Source of the DNA: Podila epigama
Lineage: Eukaryota > Mortierellomycota > Mortierellomycetes > Mortierellales > Mortierellaceae
DNA: 25,552 nucleotides
NCBI GenBank assembly: GCA_015679605.1
Contig: JAAAVE010000231.1
Span: forward strand, 1-25,552
Direction: 5' to 3'
The position numbers and the translations under genes were made by a program. The first letter of the stretch is position 1; every line of letters begins with the position of its first letter. Of the stretch, positions 20,952 through 25,552 are shown one piece after another. The notes beneath the pieces were generated by a model. The model was not told the DNA's origin. It did no database searches and saw only the letters and a program-made list of their open reading frames with translations.

Positions 20952-23084
20952 ATGTCTCCAAGTGTCGAGAAAATTTTTGAGCCTAGAATATCTGATGGGT
21001 CTAAGCCCAGGGTTATCATCGCCGGTGCCGGACTCGGTGGCCTCACCCTCGGCGTGCTCCTCAAGCAAGCAAATGTACCCTTTGTCATCTTTGACAGTGC
21101 CCCAAAGGTCAACCAGGCTGGTGAGTGTTTCCTCTGGCTCTCTCTGTGTGTGTCAATTTTAGCAGAACCAGTGTGAAAAAGTGTCATTTGATAGAGGGGC
21201 AATCCTTTCTGAGTTCACGATGCTATTATCTCGCCTTTTTTTTTTTTTTTTTGGCCTCATCTCTACTTTGGACTACTTTAGGAACAATGATCACAATTGG
21301 AGGAACTTTGAGCTTTTTATTCAAGCAGCTACGAATGTATGAGGCTGTCACCAAGGTCGCGAAGCAATCTAAGCAATGGCATTTGCTGAATGAAGAACTC
21401 GATAGCGAATTTACTTTGGATACCACAGATATCTAAAACCTGTACGTCGACAATTGCCTTTTGTCCCCCCCCTTCTTTCTACGTACAGTAATACTCTTTC
21501 ATGCACATGTCAACCCAACCATAGACTTACGACTTACTAACAAAGTTCTTTCTTTTGAAAAACGTAACAGAGCTGACTCGCTCAGCATCTCGCGTCCTGA
21601 CCTTTACAACCTGCTGCTACACCGCATCCCGAGCGATAGCATTCACTTTGGAAAGAAGATTGCCTCTTTCGAACAGAACGATGAGCATGTCCTCGTTACA
21701 TGCACTGATGATTCCAAGTATCAAGGGGATATCCTCGTTGGTGCCGATGGTGCACAATCAAAGATCCGTGAACATCTTTTCCAGAGCCTGAAAAATGAAG
21801 GAAAGCTCTCTGACTCGGACCAGCTCCCTCAAACCTTTCACAGCATCTGCCTCGCTGGCCACACTGAAACTCTTGATCCAAGCGAACATCCATACTTGCG
21901 GCTCGCAGAGTCAAAGAACAACATTGTCCGTGATGAAAGAAACCTGTGGACGGTACGTCTTATTGCGTTGGACTGGACCAGTTTTTTGTTTTCCTCCTTG
22001 TGCTTTTGTAATATCAAAATTGTGACAAATTGCGATTCTTATTTGTGAATATTTTCTCTTTTCTTACCAACGTGTAATACTTTTTTTTTTTTTTTTTTTT
22101 TTGGATAGTGGACTACGAGTCCAACAAAGGCAAATACTTCTGTTTGGACAGCGATTCGATCCCTTGGAGATTCCCCTGTCAAGGAAGAAGAGTTATTAAA
22201 CAGCCCTGAATGGGGCTCTGGCGCTATTGACAGCAATCGTGCAGAACTGAACGATTTTATGGTCCTCGGAGGACACTCTGGAAGGGTCACAACTTTGGGT
22301 GACTACATTGAAAAGACTTCCAAAAACTCGGTCACCAAAATTGCTCTTGGTGACAGGGTGTTTGACTCTTGGTATCATGGCCGCACTGTCCTCCTCGGCG
22401 ATGGTAAGGATGGAGCGACGATGCTTTTTTTTCGAAGGTTTAAACAAGTTTTATGAACAACAGTTTTTTTAACTGCTACCCTCACTTCTGGACCACAAAC
22501 CACTCTATTATTAGCTTGCCACAGGATTGGCCCTGTGGGCTCATTCGGTTATAGCGCGACAACACATGGTGCTGTGACATTGGCCAACTGGATTGTGACT
22601 ATGCAATCATCATCGCAAACCGAGGTGGATGTCGTTTTCAAAGAGTACTATGAGGAATGTCATCCTGCAGCAAAGGAGGCCCTTCAAGCAAGTCAATGGA
22701 TGACCCAGGTTACTGGCCATGTAAGTTAGGAAAGAAAAAAAAAGGAGGAACCAGTTCAATTCTCTGTATGATAATCTGTGAGAAATGATAACTTTATGCA
22801 ACTCCGTTTAACATCACATCCTTTTTGCCACTATTGTTTGATGTTCATTCTGTCTCTGTTTTCCCAAAACATTTCAGAGTACTGCTTCTGCTATTGCGCG
22901 TCAAGTCCTCAAGCGCACACCGTTGTGGGTTTCGAATGCATTGATTGCTAGGATGTCAATGACTCGATATCAGGTGTCGTTCCTACCCTTGATTGAGAAT
23001 ACTCCTCAACCCCAAGCAAGCTTGCAAAAGACGCTAGAGATTCTTCAAAAGCGATCTGGCGCTACTACTGCTACACCTTTGTGA
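20952..23084 (+). pseudogene. FAD-dependent monooxygenase paralog (copy 3) with in-frame TAA in exon 2
   Basis: Third member of the family. Join(20952..21120, 21282..21441, 21571..21952, 22109..22403, 22515..22720, 22878..23084), 1,419 nt, 473 codons including the final TGA. All GT-AG sites and phases are intact. Intron 2 has a perfect TACTAAC branch site at 21535-21541, 29 nt before its AG. GAGLGG lies at residues 25-30, the ribose-binding acidic residue is in VIFDSA, the DG motif is LVGADGAQSKIRE, and the GD motif GDACHRIGPVG starts near 334. Exons of 160 and 295 nt match copies 1 and 2. Exon 5 (206 nt) equals their 11-nt plus 195-nt exons joined. The oddity is a TAA at 21434-21436 (codon 108), which would truncate the protein after 107 residues. 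Everything downstream still reads as a normal enzyme, so the lesion is either recent, a sequence error, or bypassed: a cryptic GTATGA donor at 21337 would skip 35 codons in frame. Called pseudogene on the visible stop; it may yet be functional. Confidence 0.75.
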
Positions 23085-23800
23085 TTCGAGTAGCGACAAA
23101 ATATTAATACACCCCTGGGGGCCATTTATTTATTCACATCTTGGCTATAAAATGCACGCTTTCTTGACCCAATTTTTACTGTAACACATGTCTAAACTCT
23201 GGAGCCGTTATGTAGTGTAGCGGCATATGCACTTTATGCCTTTTTTTTTTGTTAAAAAAAAATATTAACGTTCTTACCATTGGTCCAGTCATGGGTAAGT
23301 ATTCAAGTTCTGGTGTAATGCGTTTCCATTACCTACTTGTTCACGTCTGTTTTTAAACAGGGCTCTCCTAGCGATCAAATGTTGAACCAAGTTTGGAGGT
23401 TTAACAGTGCATCGAAAAAAATAGCTGCCTTTGTGACATTCGTTCACAAGGAGCACCTCACGTACATATTCCTCCAGGGCAGGACAACCTGAGGCTAACT
23501 GACTCGCTTGGTGTCGGACTGGCATACTCTTTTCTATTTTGCTCTAGAATTTTTACTCTTCAGAGGAGCCTCGGGGCATTCTGACAGTATGAGATGGATT
23601 GATAGTGAATCGTTCACAATGTGATCGAACCTTCATAAATCTTTGGACAGACCGGACACTATCTTTTTTCCGTCCATTATTATATCTAGTTTGAACGTTT
23701 ACAGAACCGTGAAAGCGTACTTTTCGACCCCAATCTTCATATGACGCTTTAATATTACAAAAGAGCCAACAATTGAAGTCAGAGCCACAAGTGCAAGAGC

Positions 23801-23834
23801 CATCGCAGCATACAGCACATCACAGCATACAGCA
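23801..23834 (+). repeat. Two-copy 17-bp direct repeat
   Basis: CATCGCAGCATACAGCA (23801-23817) is followed at once by CATCACAGCATACAGCA (23818-23834), with one mismatch. Confidence 0.7.
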
Positions 23835-24926
23835 CTTTGCAGCAGCCTCAATGCAGGAGGAATTTTTTTTTTTGTTCTTGATGGATATGTAGACATGGAG
23901 TGCAATGCCTGGACTCGACAATTCGGCTAGCAGACGTTCTTGTAAACCAACATTTGTCAGATGAAAAAGATGCCTTGTCCACTGTGGCACAAAGACCCTT
24001 CCTGATCATGCACTAAATGTTGACATGCACAAAACATATCGATAAAAACAAAAAAAAAAAAAAATCGTCCCATGCACATAAGCCCACTTGCAATGCATGC
24101 AATGTAAAATGGAAAGGCTGACTTTGCTAACGAAAAAAAGCAACCAACCTGGTTTTTCCGCACTTGTGTTTAATAACAGCGTATAACCTTCAATGCTGAA
24201 TGAAGCTGAACAAGAATGTACACAAGACATGAAGGGCCAGTTCAATGTCATGCTGTGACACCATAAGCACCATGCGGGTTTACAAACACACACAATGAAC
24301 AATCGATACCCGCCCTATGGCTCTCGCCTTTGTCTTTTCTTTTTTCTTGTGCTACCATACCGAATCTACCCCACTTCTCATGGTGAAGATGCGGGTCACA
24401 AGAAGGGAAGGAAGGAAAGTGCTCTCAACATTGAAATCGGCACTGTTTAAACAATAGGAAGACCGTTTGGCGTCTTTTTTTCAGGTCCAACAGAAGGAAA
24501 AAAAATTTGGATTGGATGCAGGACATGCATGAAGGTGAAAAGATGGTGCTTGAGCAACGGTGGAGAGAAAGAAGGGAGGATAATTGAAAAAGATGGATGG
24601 AAGCTCATGTCGCACAGCAACAGGATATACCAGTTGTGAACAAGGTGGGCCTGGACGTTTGTCATTTGTCCTTCCATCCCATCTGCTGGTACATTGTGTT
24701 ATTTGTTTTTTTTTTTTTTTGCCCTCTCTGTCTGCAAAGAAGGGTGGAAAGAAAGAATGGTCTGTCTTTTGTGTCCAAGCCCAAATACGCTAACAGACCG
24801 TTCGATGACCGATATGGATGGCTCTTGGTTTCAAGGATGGGATGGATGGTTGGTTGGATATATGGAGTGGATGAGTATGAACGATGAGAATGAGGATGAG
24901 GAGAGATGCGCCATAGAAACGAAGGA

Positions 24927-24950
24927 ATGAGGATGAGGATGAGGATGAGG
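24927..24950 (+). repeat. (ATGAGG)4 hexamer repeat
   Basis: Four perfect ATGAGG units, with related GATGAG/AATGAGG units just upstream at about 24883-24905. This is a simple repeat, not coding. Confidence 0.8.
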
Positions 24951-25082
24951 ATGATGGTACAACGGCTGGCAATGGTGCCTTTGCTGCATGGGTACCATGG
25001 TGCCATGGTGTGGTTTGGTTTTCTGTTCTTTTTCTTTTTTTTTTCTGAATGTCCTTTTGTTTGGTCTGTTACCATTCTTCTT

Positions 25083-25143
25083 TCATTCATTCATTCATTC
25101 ATCCATCCATCCATCTATCCATCCACTCATCGCATCCATCGCA
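25083..25143 (+). repeat. (CATT)n(CATC)n tetranucleotide tract before monooxygenase copy 4
   Basis: CATT units pass into CATC units ending about 125 nt before the ATG at 25267. It resembles the tract before copy 3 in unit and in position relative to the start. Confidence 0.8.
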
Positions 25144-25266
25144 TCATCGCCACTCGTTTCAACGAGACATTGACCCCACACGCGCAATCAACATCTCTTC
25201 TTCTCGTGTCTTTATCTCATTCTCTCTTTTCATTTTTCTTTTTCCTTCCTTCACATCTCATTCACA

Positions 25267-25450
25267 ATGGCCTGCGTTCGCTTCGACGACGATGAATACC
25301 CGGAGCATTTCTCGTCACCTTACATTGCTAACCCACCCACAGTGCTAATCATTGGTGCTGGTGTCGGTGGTCTGACACTCGCCGCCCTTCTCCACAAGGG
25401 CAATATCCCCTTTGAACTCTTTGACAGTGTCCCCGAGCCCAAGCCCATTG
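25267..25450 (+). CDS. FAD-dependent monooxygenase (copy 4), first exon only
   Basis: The first exon of a fourth paralog encodes about 61 residues and ends in a phase-1 donor (G then GTAATC at 25451), exactly where exon 1 ends in the other three copies. It contains LIIGAGVGGLTLAALL (GAGVGG at residues 30-35) and the ribose-binding acidic residue in ELFDSV, followed by PEPKPIG, which matches the KEVRPLG/KEVKPLG exon ends of copies 1 and 2. The rest lies beyond the right edge: the remaining 102 nt are intron, so nothing can be said about catalytic integrity. The ATG is the first in frame after a long CT-rich leader. It is in the same orientation as copy 3, so the right-hand pair is also tandem. 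Confidence 0.85.
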
Positions 25451-25552
25451 GTAATCTTCTCCTTTCCACCTCCTAATCCAAAGTAGACAATAAGTCTTCC
25501 TTGTCAACATGCATCATCCCTCTTCCCTCTGATACCTTTGTCTAACTTTTTT

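Larger units (their letters stand above)
23085..25266. other. Long intergenic region between monooxygenase copies 3 and 4
   Basis: About 2.2 kb with no supported gene. A minus-strand open frame at 23289-23525 (78 codons) looks somewhat protein-like but has no recognisable domain. Contents: a T10/A9 self-complementary stretch near 23241-23262, a 17-bp direct repeat at 23801-23834, an A-rich run near 24050-24064, a hexamer repeat at 24927-24950, T-rich runs, and CATT/CATC tetranucleotides before copy 4. Confidence 0.5.

Noticed and set aside
24992-25011. Palindromic CCATGG/GGTACC cluster
   Set aside because: Short restriction-site-like palindromes close together, with no stem longer than a few base pairs and no context.
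1-25552. CRISPR arrays, defence systems, tRNA/rRNA genes, intact transposons or viral genes
   Set aside because: None seen on either strand; the direct repeats found are short simple or degenerate repeats without spacers or associated genes.

Overview
The window is eukaryotic and almost certainly fungal. Genes are intron-rich, with short introns of about 75-160 nt bounded by GTAAGT/GTATGT-type donors, a clear TACTAAC branch site in one intron, and long poly-T or CATT/CATC tracts between genes. The style suggests an early-diverging fungus of the Mortierellomycotina/Mucoromycota type. That placement is inference from gene structure and protein style, not from a database search.

Layout, left to right. 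(1) Minus strand, 1-4806: two tandem paralogous FAD-dependent aromatic-hydroxylase-fold (PHBH/UbiH-like) monooxygenases. The first loses its 3' end at the window edge; the second is complete (7 exons, 532 aa). Internal exon lengths are identical (160, 388, 295, 11, 195 nt), including an 11-nt microexon. (2) Minus strand, 5626-6327: a single-exon secretory protein with signal peptide, eight cysteines in a CFEM-like order, an acidic tail and a C-terminal KDEL. (3) Minus strand, 7888-8727: a three-exon glutathione S-transferase. (4) Plus strand, 9756-19602: a very large 12-exon gene for the Mediator kinase-module subunit MED12/Srb8, about 2,886 aa. It carries the LCEWAV-type motif, a GC-AG intron and a giant Q/A-rich C-terminus. 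(5) Plus strand, 20952-23084: a third FAD monooxygenase paralog, intact except for an in-frame TAA inside the conserved 160-nt exon 2. (6) Plus strand, 25267 to the edge: first exon of a fourth FAD monooxygenase.

Four related monooxygenases and a GST in 25 kb suggest an expanded oxidative/detoxification neighbourhood. The two left copies face left and the two right copies face right, with unrelated single-copy genes (the KDEL protein and MED12) between them. There is no sign that this is a biosynthetic cluster with a backbone enzyme.

I found no CRISPR array, tRNA, rRNA, intact transposon or viral gene. The most unusual items are the conserved 11-nt microexon and its exact fusion to the next exon in the third paralog, the nonsense codon in that paralog, the CFEM-like KDEL protein, and the MED12 architecture. 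Intergenic stretches hold short repeats and hairpins, each listed separately. All splice sites were read by eye from frame, splice consensus and paralog comparison; no transcript data were available.
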